64,000 nucleotides of DNA from Diphasiastrum complanatum (taxonomy: Eukaryota > Streptophyta > Lycopodiopsida > Lycopodiales > Lycopodiaceae): positions 15,160,049-15,224,048 of the forward strand of contig CM055095.1 in assembly GCA_029204225.1 (NCBI GenBank), written 5' to 3'. Positions 32,121 to 42,464 of this stretch are shown in pieces. Under the pieces are notes generated by a model, which saw only the letters and a list, made by a program, of their open reading frames with translations, did no database searches and was not told the origin of the DNA. Within the stretch, counting starts at the first letter, position 1. Each line of letters starts with the position of its first letter. The translations under genes and the position numbers were made by a program.

Positions 32121-32756
32121 TGTTTGAAATTGTGTCCTGCAACTTTGTCACGAAGCGAAGCGAATCAAAGGTCATAGGGCGAACGATTTGCGAAAGTCAA
32201 ACATACCTTGAAGACCAAAAGACACGAACAAAACGAAATGAAAAGGAAACGAAAGAAAACAATTCAACGAGCATGGTGTCTTGTACTTTACGCTCAGTTG
32301 AAAGAGTTAGCAATAACGGAGAATAACTAACTAGTTGATTAGCGTTAACTACTCTTGCAATTTTCTGTTTAGCTATCTTATATACTCCACACAGTGGAGA
32401 TATAAACACAATTTTGGATCAATGCAAAGATAGAGAGCAAGTAAAAGAGCAGAGCATAAATACAAAAAGACAGAGAAACAAAAAAAACTGTGCATGAAAG
32501 TCTGCCAACGAGCAATACATAGTGATTGAGTTGAGTGTCACGCCGCCAACGAGCGAGACACTGATTATCTCACTCCAAAACTCAAAAATTGATAATACAA
32601 TTGCTCTCTTCTCCATCTCATTGTTTTCCGTCATCTTGATTGCTAGAATGATTTATGTTCTGTGATCTGTAGTCGCATGCCTAGGATTTTGAAAGCTTTC
32701 ACATAAGAAAACTAAACGAAATAGAATCAGTTTGCAAAACTTTCTAATTCACAACA
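32121..32756 (+). repeat. Complete Copia LTR shared by units D and E
   Basis: 636 bases from TGTTTGAAATTGTGTCCTGC to TTCACAACA. TATA box near 32400. The following primer site at 32757-32768 reads TGGTATTAGAGC, with one substitution. Confidence 0.9.
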
Positions 32757-32819
32757 TGGTATTAGAGCACTAAGGTTATCACTATTGATATCTGAACAAT
32801 GATCCTCTAGGCAACACAA

Positions 32820-32970
32820 TATGGCTACAATGATCCAGACAAGAATAGCAATCAGTCTTGATGGTGGAAACTATAGGGTATGGAAATTCAAAATCAAAAT
32901 GCTTCAGGAAGGTGAAGGCATCTAGTTGGTGATCGAACTCACAGAGGTGCAACCTTTAGAGGGAGACCCA
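32820..32970 (+). pseudogene. Copia unit E: short gag remnant
   Basis: ATGGCTACAATGATCCAGAC and the NYRVWKFKIK region are present, but at about 32970 the sequence jumps to the GAG-pre-integrase segment, deleting the rest of gag, the knuckles and the protease. Confidence 0.75.
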
Positions 32971-34095
32971 CTGTCAGGTCAAGCAGAGCTGCTAGGAGCA
33001 CTCTACATACCTTCATTGAGAAAAGACTTGACATCAGTCTCCAAGATAGCAGATCGTGGAATTTCGAACTCTGTTTGATGGCAATACATGCCGAATAATC
33101 GTGAAAATGACAACCAAATTGCTGACAGTTGGATGCAAAGAAGGAAATCTCTACCAGCCAAGATAATCAGCAATTCGGATAGCATATTAAATGCATCAGA
33201 AAATGAAGATCAGCTTTGGCACAAAAGAATGTATCATCTGAACATGAGAAGCCTGTATGACATGTGTAAAAAAGACATAGTCACAGGTTTGAAGATATCC
33301 AGACCCAATACTGAGTTCTACGAAGCTTGTTAGAAAGGCAAACATCATCGGAATCCATTCACACATGAGGGAAGAAGAGCCAAAGAAGCTGGATGACAAC
33401 GATCTACTACTTGAAGAAAATATCTGAAGTGTTTGACTCTTTCAAGAAGTTCATGGCATTTGCAGAGTGACACACCTCAAAGAAGATTCAGATCATCAGA
33501 TCTGACAATGGAAGTGAGCACAAGAGCACAAAATTTTCTAAATTCTGCCAAGAACAGGGGATAGAGCATCAATTCACTCCTGCGTACACACCCAAATATA
33601 ATGGTGTCACAGAAAGAAGAAACAAGATGCTAGTAAAAGGAGCCAGATGCATGATGGCACAGGCTCGATTGACAAGTCCATTTTGGGTTGAGGCAATAGC
33701 TACAGCAGTACACCTGCAGAACAGATCAACAACGACAGCTCTGAAAAACAAGAGACCGTACGAAATTTGGACAGGTACAAAGCCTGATATGTCTTACATG
33801 CATGTATTCGGATGTGCAGCATACAAGCACATTCCAAAAAAAAAAAAGCAAGCTCAATGAAAAATCAAAGCAAATAATCATGGTCAAATACTCGAACAGA
33901 TCACAAGTATACAAGCTCTACAATCCAACAACGAAGAAGGTTGGTTCGAGTAGAGATGTAAAGTTCGATGAGTCCACATTCCTTGGACTGAAGGATGAAA
34001 AAGGCAATGAGATCTTCACACTATTGCCATTTCAAGAGGGGGATCGAGGACAAGCATCAAATCAGAATGTTGAGCCCCAGACTCTAGAGCAGTAG
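32971..34095 (+). pseudogene. Copia unit E integrase
   Basis: LWHKRMYHLNMRSLYDMCKK, a TAG after FYEAC (33331-33333), RSDNGSEHKS, YNGVTERRNKMLVKGARCMM, MSYMHVFGCAAYKHIPKKKK and VYKLYNPTTKKVGSSRDVKF. Shares the TGA near 33393 and the TGA near 33468 with A and D. Confidence 0.75.
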
Positions 34096-34289
34096 GAAGA
34101 CGAAGATCAACCCCGCGAACCAGAAACATTCGAACAACGATGAATCAAACCCAGAAGGTCAACAAGACAAAGAAAACCTCCAGATCGATACACTGACAAT
34201 CTTCAGTGGAGCGAAGAAACAAAATGCGAGTAATGTAGCTTCATTGAAAAGCCAAGTACATATCTAGAAGCTGTCCAGAGTCTAGAGGG

Positions 34290-35071
34290 AGAATTGTGAA
34301 AGCAGGCAATGTCAGAGGAGATCAAATCAATGAGGCGAAACGAGGCATGGATACTAGAGCTGTTCGAAAACAAAAATATTGTCGACTACAAGTGGGTACA
34401 AAAGAAAAATGAGATCAGATGGCACTGTTGGACGCCACAAAGCAAGGCTTGTCGCAAAGGGCTACACACAAAGGTACGGAGTCGACTATTTCGACACATA
34501 TTTTCCAACGATGAACATAACAAACATTCGACTGCTCCTTGCATGTGCTACACAACACAATCTGGAAATTCATCATACTGATGTAAAGACAACCTTTCTC
34601 CACGAATATCTAGAAAAAAAAATCTTCATGAAGTAGGCTGAAGAATTTGAAGACCCCGACAATCGACAATATCTCTGTCGATTGCAGAGATGCATTTATG
34701 GTCTAAACCAGACATCACGAGCTTGGTACAAGAAGCTCGACAGTCTTCTGAAGTCTCTAGACTTTAATCCTACACAACTAGACTGTAATGTCTACATAAA
34801 AAGGGTAGGAAGAGATTTTGTGATTCTGACTATTTTCGTGGATGATTCTCTTATGATAGAAAACTCCTTGATGCTAATCAAGAACACGAAGAGTCAGATT
34901 TATGAAAATTATGAAATCACAGATTTGGGAGAGTCAACAAAATGCCTTGGGCTGGAGATCAGAAGAGATCGAATGAAAGGAGAAATGCATTCGAGTCAGT
35001 CAAAGTACGCCAAAAAAGTGCTGAAGCAATATCAAATGATGGACTGCAAAACAAAAAAGCCACACCAATGA
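34290..35071 (+). pseudogene. Copia unit E reverse transcriptase
   Basis: MRRNEAWILELFENKNIVDY, HKARLVAKGYTQRYGVDYFD, HTDVKTTFLHEYLEKKIFMK with TAG at 34634-34636, GLNQTSRAWYKKLDSLLKSL and ILTIFVDDSLMIENS. Confidence 0.8.
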
Positions 35072-35089
35072 TAGCTGGAGCCCAATTGA

Positions 35090-35824
35090 CGAAGTAGGAT
35101 TGCCCGAAAACAAAAGAAGAAAAAAAGAAGATGGAAGGTATACCCTACCAAAACCTAATCGGTAGTCTGATGTACCTTAGAATTTGTACCAGACCCAATT
35201 TGACTTTCTTCGTCTATGCTTTAAGATAATTCTCTTCCAATACTAGCATGGCACATCGGCAAATGGCAAAACGAATCCTACAATATCTGAAGGGTGCCAA
35301 AAATACTGGATTAATCTACAAAGCAGACAATGAAAGAAAAAGATTCGAATTGCACTACTACAGTGATGCAAGCTGGGCGAGCTGCAAAGATGACAACAAG
35401 TTTGTGATAGGAGGATGTTCAATGGCGTACAGAGCAGCAATCAGCTGGATATGCAAAAAGCAATACTTGGTAGTTTAATCCTCATGCAAGGATGAATATG
35501 TCACAGCTTCAAAGGTGGTGAACGAGGTAGTTTGGTTGCAGATAATGCTGGAGGCAATTGGCATACGACAAGGAAAACCATGCACGATAATGATGGATTC
35601 TCAAAGTGCCATATATCTGTCCCAGGATTGTGTCTTCCATTCAAAGACAAAACATATACCTCTGAAGTACCATCACATTCGAGATCTGACCTCGAAAGGA
35701 CAGTACATAAAGTCTGAAGACATGATTGCAGATCTGCTCACGAAGCTGCTCTACAAGCCACTCTTTGCAAGGAAAAGAAAGGCAATTGGATTAAACATAC
35801 AAAGCTACAAGGTTTAAGAGGGAG
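35090..35824 (+). pseudogene. Copia unit E RNase H and 3' end
   Basis: MAKRILQYLKGAKNTGLIYK, YYSDASWASCKDDNKFVIGG, then a TAA after KKQYLVV (35476-35478), and VNEVVWLQIMLEAIGIRQGK with DSQSAIYLSQDCVFHSKTKH. An in-frame deletion removes the GELRVQ segment present in C. Purine tract AAGAGGGAG precedes the LTR. Confidence 0.75.
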
Positions 35825-36124
35825 TGTCAGAAATTGTGTCCTGCAACTTTGTCACGAAGCGAAGCGAAGCAAAACGAAGCGAAGCAAAGGTCGAAGGGCG
35901 AACGATTTGCAAAAGTCAGACATACCTCGAAAACCAAAAGACACGAACGAAACAAAATGAAAAGAAAACGAAAGAAAACAATTTGACGGGCGTGGTTCTT
36001 ATACTTTACGCTCAGTTGAAAGAGTTAAAAATAACAAAGAATAACTAACTAGTTGATTAGCGTTAACTACTCTTGCAATTTTCTGTTTAGCTATCTTGTA
36101 AACTCCACACAATGGAGATATAAA
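35825..36124 (+). repeat. Copia LTR cut at its TATA box
   Basis: TGTCAGAAATTG to GGAGATATAAA, the first 300 bases of the LTR only. An expanded GAAGC pentamer run (CGAAGCGAAGCGAAGCAAAA) lies at 35858-35887. Confidence 0.85.
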
Positions 36125-36561
36125 TGTCAGAAATGGTGAACTCCTACAACTTTGTCGCAACATGAACAAGGCACAAAGGTTGAACAATTCGTGACAGTCA
36201 ACATGACTTTGACTCGAAGCACGAACGAGAACAATTCGCGACAGTCAACATGTCTTTGACCCAAAGCACAAACGATTCGCGAATCAATTGCGAATCGCAA
36301 ACACACCTCCAGGACCACAAAGCTGAAAAAGGGACGTGAAACGAAAACTACGAAAAGAAACGAAAAGAACGAAAGCAAACGGGAGATTACGAATCAAATG
36401 AAAAAAAATCCTTCGCGTTGTCAGCTAGCAGCTCAACGGGCTTCACGCCTAGCTTAAACGAGTAACAACGACGAATACTAACTAACTAGTTGATTAAGCG
36501 CTAACTAGTCATGTAATTCGACATTTAGCTATCTTGTAAACTCCACATAGTGGAGATATAA
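36125..36561 (+). repeat. Diverged Copia LTR, also cut at its TATA box
   Basis: TGTCAGAAATGGTGAACTCC starts a longer, diverged LTR with duplicated CATTCGCGACAGTCAACATG-like blocks. It shares CTAACTAGTTGATTA and CTATCTTGTAAACTCCACA with the others and ends at GGAGATATAAA, where the CACTA copy 2 sequence begins. Confidence 0.75.
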
Positions 36562-36786
36562 AGTGAAAGTGAGACAAGACATTTAATGTTTTTATTTTAG
36601 AAGACAATTTTTAAAATAATAAGACATTAAATTTAAGTAATTTACAAGAATATCTTAGAACTTATAAAAGAATAAAGAATAGTATGACATGTTTTAAGTT
36701 TTTTTAATTTTTTTGATGTTAGTGATATGTAAGAGAATTGTCGAGCACCTGCGCACCCACCCGAGCCCGCGCGCCCACCTAAGTCC

Positions 36787-36990
36787 GTGACTCGAAGTGG
36801 TCACGAACCAAACTTTATTTTTAAAAGAAATAGCATGACTTCAAAAACTTTCAAAAGCAAAAACCTCAAAAACTCCAAAAACTTTCAAAATCTTCAAGCA
36901 CCAACCTCTAAGCATCAAAAGCATCAAATGATCTTCAAGATCAAAGCTCCAAACAATACAACTAGTGAGGAAATTCTTCTAGAAAGTTAG
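36787..36990 (+). CDS. Conserved 67-codon ORF, unknown (copy 2)
   Basis: Counterpart of 8770-8973: same length, same start and stop, with motifs EPNFIFKRNSMTS and HQKHQMIFKIKAPNNTT. No domain recognised. Confidence 0.25.
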   Translation: MTRSGHEPNFIFKRNSMTSKTFKSKNLKNSKNFQNLQAPTSKHQKHQMIFKIKAPNNTTSEEILLES

Positions 36991-37197
36991 AAACTACCAC
37001 ATCTATGTTCTAAAAAATAGTCTGACAGACTTGCAACTCTTTCTGTAGCTAAACAACTATTGCATGCTTGATCCATAACATTCCCAATTCGTTCTAAGGC
37101 ACACGCAAAAATCCACGAGACAGAGTTTCGGGACAGAGTTTCTGGTCCCGAAACGTCCACGATCCGGAACGGATTCTTCCTGGATCGCGTTCCGCTG

Positions 37198-37555
37198 TGT
37201 AGTAGATCCTAACACCACAGTAGGGCAAACAGTAACTGATCCACCCAACATTGCCTACTCCCTGATATGGAGCAAGCCCTTCCTAGCCCAATGTGAGGCC
37301 TGGTAGCATGCATACTGCCAAGTGTCAACCACGTGACACTGACATGGCCGACTGCACATCGGGACCCAACGTGGGGCCCTATACTACTGACAGGGTCCCT
37401 AGGCTATGTTAGGCCCACCATGGCTATGGACCATGTTGGGGCACACTACTCACACTGTCTTGCCCTATTGGTCATGTACGCTGGACAAGACCCTGACTGT
37501 GGTATCTGGCCTCCTGTGTTCTGTAGGGTTTGCCACTGGTTACATGCTCATAACA
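37198..37555. repeat. Probable solo LTR with CGCTG target duplication
   Basis: 358 bases beginning TGTAGTAGATCC and ending GCTCATAACA, flanked by CGCTG at 37193-37197 and 37556-37560. Copy 1 (near 8565) has a single uninterrupted site. TG..CA ends, a 5-base duplication and no coding content fit a solo LTR. It is less AT-rich than its surroundings. The family is unknown. Confidence 0.6.
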
Positions 37556-38146
37556 CGCTGCAACTTAGGTTTGAGTACACATTGTTCTTGATTGGCCTTG
37601 TTAGAAGTCTAAACCATTAAGATTTATCATTATTAACAAATAAATGTACTGTGTTGAATGCAGAAGTGCACGGTCACTCAACCCAATATTCAAGTTGAAG
37701 AAATAGTGGATGATGATGTTTATTTAAAGAAAGTGAACATCAATCAATCAAGATGTAGAACATATTTTTCTTATTCATCGTTAGTAGGTCATCAATGTTG
37801 ATCTATCCAAACCTTCCATGCCATAAGGTAATGTTCATGAGACTCTTGCAACAATTGTTTTGAATAAAAAAAATCGTTTTTGTCTTGGCACCATCTGGAC
37901 AATATTTGGTCAATCCAATCCTTCCAAGAGAAAACTTAGAATGGCCATCAAAGAATTTGGTAGTCACCTTAAGGCACCTAAAATTTTTTTGAGCTTCTGC
38001 GGAAGCTATTCATCCTTCCACAACCCTCCTAATCTCATATATGAAAGCCAATAGACCGAGTTGCAATTGCAGCATCTATGTTTGGTGATTTTGATGATCT
38101 ACATAGTTAATTGAATGATAGTGAAGTGATTTGCTATCCTGGAAAC

Positions 38147-38878
38147 AGTTGATTTCACACGTGTGGACTGTCCACAACATGTACTTGTGATTTCCTAAGG
38201 TGTGTAGATGCACCAAGATCAAGACTAGATTGAGATTCAAGATCTATCTTTGATTCTATGGCAAAAACACACTAATACATGCATTCAATCACTTCCAAAT
38301 CTCACTCACATGTGTGGGAAGTGTTCCAAAAATAATCTAAGTAAAAACTAGCTGCTCTCCTCGGGTAGAGAGAAAAAATCATCATGAGCTCTCGGGTAGA
38401 GAGAGAAAGCTAGAAAACCAATTACTCACAAAATCCACTCAATCTCAAAATCAATTAGATCCAAATGAGGAGTACAATGATACTAGTAGATCCACGAGCT
38501 ACCACTATGCTTAACTATAATTGGACCACACTTTGCCACCTCTTAATCCTATTGGACCATTGATCCATTCACCTCTAGATTCTATTGGACCATTTTCAAG
38601 CAAACCTCAAATTCTATTGGACCCTTCAAGGTTCCACCTCTAAATCCTATTGGACCTCTTAGATTTCATCAAACAAAAGTATTACACTTGTCTACACTCT
38701 AATTGGCAAGAGTTTAGCCTCTTACTCTATTTTGGCTAAATAGTGGCATTACAAGTGGAAATGGATAATTTGCCATCTATGCCAAATTTGGTCCTATCAA
38801 CATCCTACACCTAGATGCTTGATATAAAAATATAAGACCCCTATATCTAACATAGATAATCTTTTTCAATTCTTCACA
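38147..38878 (-). repeat. Copia2 3' LTR
   Basis: Reads on the minus strand from TGTGAAGAATTG to CACGTGTGAAATCAACT. Near-identical to 41718-42448, implying a fairly recent insertion. Contains several GGTCCAATAGAAT-type units (about 38520-38670). Confidence 0.9.
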
Positions 38879-38892
38879 CTCCTAAAAATTAT

Positions 38893-39265
38893 CTATGAAG
38901 ATTTGAGCATTGATCTTGATATAACTCCAAGATTAGATCTATGCTTGATGAAAGAACTTTTGCTCAAAGGCTTGGTGAGTAGATCAACAATACAAGAGGA
39001 CGAGTTGACATGCTCCAAATAGATTTCTCCTCCAATAAGCTTTTCTCTCACAAAATGATGTGCCACTTCTATATGCTTGCTTCTTGCATGAAATATGGGT
39101 AAAGCATATGCATCCAAAAACTCTAAGGTGATCAACCTTAGGCTTCTTCAAATATAAGATTTCATATGGTGACTTTCCTCCAAGAGCTATATGTGGGAGC
39201 CTATTGCAAAGATAATTTGCACAATCAATGGCTTCTCCCCAAAAATCTTTTGGGAAAGATGCCAT
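38893..39265 (-). pseudogene. Copia2 integrase end fused to RNase H tail
   Basis: DFWGEAIDCANYLCNRLPHI, SPYEILYLKKPKVDHLRVFG of the integrase is followed within a few codons by HARSKHIEVAHHFVREKLIG and DLLTKPLSKSSFIKHRSNLG, the RNase H end. The whole RT and most of RNase H are deleted, with a junction near 39110-39130. Confidence 0.8.
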
Positions 39266-40721
39266 TCACATAGAGATCTATTCTTTCTCTCGGCCACTCC
39301 ATTTTGAGATGGAGAATAGGCACAAGAGAACTCTCTTTTAATGCCTTCAAGCTCACAAAAATCATGAAATTTATTGGAGATGTATTCACCACCTCCATCA
39401 CATCTAAGAGCTTTAATCTTGAATGAGAATTTCTTCTCTACATAAGCTTTGAAAATAAGGAAATGATCAAACACAAATTTACAAGAAGATATATCCAAGT
39501 GAATCTTGTGAAATCATAAATGAAAGTAACAAAACAAGTGGCTCCTCCCTTGTTTATAGTTGATGAGAAATGCACATCCGAGTGGATTAACTCCAAAGGA
39601 TGCTTGCTTTTGATAGAAGATCTTGTAAATGGCTTTTTGTGAGATTTAGCAATAGCACAAGCTTCACAAGGCTTGATCTTCTTGGAGAATGACTTTGGCA
39701 AGCCAATAGCTTTGGCCTCTTTGATCATAGAGAGCATGGATTTGTAGTTGGGATGTCCCAACCTCCTATGCCATAATTCCTCCATAGAGAGCTTGTTCAC
39801 AAGAGCAACATTACAAGAATTCACATATTCATTTGGATCTAGTTTATAGATGCCTCCAAATCTAGATCCTAATGCAAGTATCTCATCATTCTTCTTGATA
39901 GTACAAGTATCAACATTGAATTTAACATCAAGGCCATTATCAAGCAATTGGCCAACACTAATGAGATTCTTAGTAAGCTTAGGCACATAAAGCACTTTAG
40001 AAAGAGAAAGAACTTTAGAGGATGCAAGCTTTAAGGGAATGTTCCCTATGCCTTCAATAGGACATTCAAAATCATTTGCAGTGTATATTGATTTCTTGAC
40101 TCCATCATAAGGTGCAGTAGAAAAGAAAGAATCCTTGGAGCTACACATATGTGAAGAGGCTCCACTATCAATATACCATAAGCCGTCCTTCTTGAAAGGA
40201 GTGGATGAGAAGCTAGAGACCATAAGAGATCCCTCTCCATCACTTGCAATAGTGTCTTCCTTCTCATTGGTGATGTTGGCTTGCTTGAGTTGATTCTTCT
40301 TCTTGAAGCAATTGGTGGCATAATGGCCTTTCTTGCCACAATAAAAGCACTTGATCTTCTTCTTCTTGAGCTTGGATGATGAAGCATTAGAGGAATCATC
40401 TTCCTCCTCATCTTTGTCTTTGGATTTGGCTTTTTCCTTGCTGTAGGATTGTTGAAATTGGTTTTTGCTCCTCCCTTTGTGCTTGTCCTTGGCAAAGAGA
40501 GCTTTGCCATCATTATGAGTGAGAGAAAGCTTGTCCATCCTCAAGAGCTTATACTCTTGTCCTGATTCTTCAGAAATTAGCACACTTTGGAGAGCCTCCA
40601 AACTTGGTAGCTCCTTCTTAATGGCATAGGATTGGACAAGGCTATCAAATTCACTTCTCAAGCCATTGAGAATGACTTGGACTAGCTCATTTTGATTGAT
40701 GGAATCACCAGTGTTGTACAA
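39187..40721 (-). pseudogene. Copia2 gag-protease-integrase
   Basis: The 427-codon frame (40721-39438) has gag sequence NELVQVILNGLRSEFDSLVQ, the CCHC knuckle CFYCGKKGHYATNC, protease LWYIDSGASSHMCSS, then LWHRRLGHPNYKSM and CEACAIAKSHKKPF of the integrase zinc region, and IYDFTRFTWIYLL of the core. After a shift near 39440-39490, IKALRCDGGGEYISNKFHDF and YSPSQNGVAERKN hold the remaining catalytic Asp and Glu. This is the longest open Copia frame in the window. Confidence 0.85.
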
Positions 40722-41017
40722 GTACCTATCTCCCTCAATATCTCATTAGAGACATTCATCTTAATGCAATGGAGAGCCATCCTAGCTCTCTTTTTGTATT
40801 TTTGAATCTCTTGAAGAACTTTTGGTTCTTCTTCAAGGCCAAGAACTATGTCCATCACGTCTTGAAGGATCAAGATGGACTCCGTCCCCATCTTCCAAAT
40901 TGAATAGTTTGAAGTGGACAATCTTTCACTTGGTTCCAACAAAGATGAAGTCATTGATGCCATTTGAAGTGAAGAAAACTCAAATGATGAACAATAAGTT
41001 TTGCAACACACTCTCAA
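40682..41017 (-). pseudogene. Copia2 gag N-terminus
   Basis: MASMTSSLLEPSERLSTSNY, SIWKMGTESILILQDVMDIV and ARMALHCIKMNVSNEILREI are the DUF4219/UBN2 start. Compared with Copia4 (45487-45924), about 60 codons between REIG and GDSINQ are missing, and the frame shifts there. Confidence 0.8.
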
Positions 41018-41705
41018 TAGGATCCAATAATGAAGTACTATCTCCTCCTATGAAAGATCTTGCAACTATTTGTGAATTGATTCTCACTAGCTACACAAAT
41101 CTCTCTAAAACAAGATCTATTTCACATCAAATGATGGACTATAGACAAAGTTAGGATCATTACTCTTAGCAAGTGTGAAATACACTAAGTAACCAAATTT
41201 GACTCAAACTCAATGATATTGCATGAAACAAGTTGGCTATGATCTCAAAACAATGTCTAGATCACTTACAGATGAGATTGGTAACCATACAACTGTGAAC
41301 AGAGATCTAAAAAGCAATCACTTGACCAAACCAAATGTGTCCACCCAGGTCTAGGTGCCCTACCTGACCCTCTTTAAAAGCTTATAACTTCTGATTGGCT
41401 CAGTCAAATGGAATGAAACTGATTGCAACAGAAACTAGACAAAAATAGCTTCAAAACAAGCTATCAAGCAAGGTAAATGGATCAAGCATGAGAGAGAACT
41501 CTCAATCTGAAATTGGATGTTCCTCACACGTGTCTGAGCACCTGATTTTGTACAGTACCAGGTCAAACCCAATCAATGCCCTATTGATATCTTTTGATCC
41601 AAATTAGACAAGATAGCTAGGAAAATGGATCTTGACAATTTCTAGCTCAAAATTGATGAAAAGTTTTTACTTAAATGGATCAAAATGCATGGTAACCTTA
41701 GATAG

Positions 41706-41717
41706 GCTCTGATACCA
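41706..41717 (-). other. Copia2 primer binding site
   Basis: Complement reads TGGTATCAGAGC directly after the LTR end; matches initiator methionine tRNA. Confidence 0.9.
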
Positions 41718-42448
41718 AGTTGATTTCACACGTGTGGACTGTCCACAACACCTACCTATGATCTCCTAAGGTGTGTAGATGCACCAAGATCAAGACTAGA
41801 TTGAGATTCAAGATCTACCTTTGATTCTATGGCAAAACACACTACTACATGCATTCAATCACTTCCAACTCTCACTCACACATGTGGGAAGTGTTCCAAA
41901 AATAATCTAAGTAAAAACAAGCTACTCTCCTTGTGTATAGAGAGAAAATCATCATGAGCTCTCGGGTAGAGAGAGAAAGCTAGAAAACCAATGACTCACA
42001 AAATCCACTCAATCTCAAAATTAATTAGATCCAAATGAGGAGTACAATGATACTAGTAGATCCACGAGCTACCACTATGCTTAACTATGATTGGACCACA
42101 CTTTTCCACCTCTTAATCCTATTGGACCATTGATCCATTCACCTCTAGATTCTATTGGACCATTTTCAAGCAAACCTCAAATTCTATTGGACCCTTCAAG
42201 GTTCCACCTCTAAATCCTATTGGACCTCTTAGATTTCATCAAACAAAAGTATTACACTTGTCTACACTCTAATTGGCACAAGTTTAGCCTCTTACTCTAT
42301 TTTGGCTAAATAGTGGCATTTCCAGTGGAAATGGATAATTTGCCATCTATGCCAAATATGGTCCTATCAACATCCTACACCTAGATGCTTGATATAAAAA
42401 CATAAGACCCCTATATCTAACATAGATAATCTTTTTCAATTCTTTACA
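41718..42448 (-). repeat. Copia2 5' LTR
   Basis: Near-identical to the 3' LTR; begins TGTAAAGAATTG on the minus strand. Adjoins GAAAC of the target duplication at 42449. Confidence 0.9.
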
Positions 42449-42464
42449 GAAACATCTACTGTTG

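Larger units (their letters stand above)
15773..36561 (+). mobile_element. Head-to-tail array of one Copia family
   Basis: Five partial Copia genomes in the same orientation: A (15773-19709), B (20019-20785 and 26531-27482), C (27535-28081), D (28713-32120) and E (32757-35824). They are separated by single full or partial LTRs at 19710-20018, 27483-27534, 28082-28712 and 32121-32756, with LTR pieces at 35825-36561 closing the array. Each LTR acts as 3' LTR of one unit and 5' LTR of the next. Units differ in their internal deletions. Confidence 0.85.
38147..42448 (-). mobile_element. Copia2: Copia deletion derivative with two LTRs and target duplication
   Basis: LTRs of 732 and 731 bases at 38147-38878 and 41718-42448 flank gag, protease and integrase on the minus strand, plus an RNase H tail without RT. 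GAAAC flanks both sides (38142-38146 and 42449-42453), and copy 1 has it once near 7970-7980. The primer site adjoins the right LTR. It needs help in trans for reverse transcription. Confidence 0.9.

Noticed and set aside
16060-34636. RNA editing as explanation of shared stop codons
   Set aside because: Editing of this type is an organellar process in plants, and these are nuclear retrotransposons with frameshifts as well; decay and common descent explain the pattern.
37333-37620. 95-codon plus-strand ORF
   Set aside because: Falls mostly inside the probable solo LTR and crosses its target duplication.
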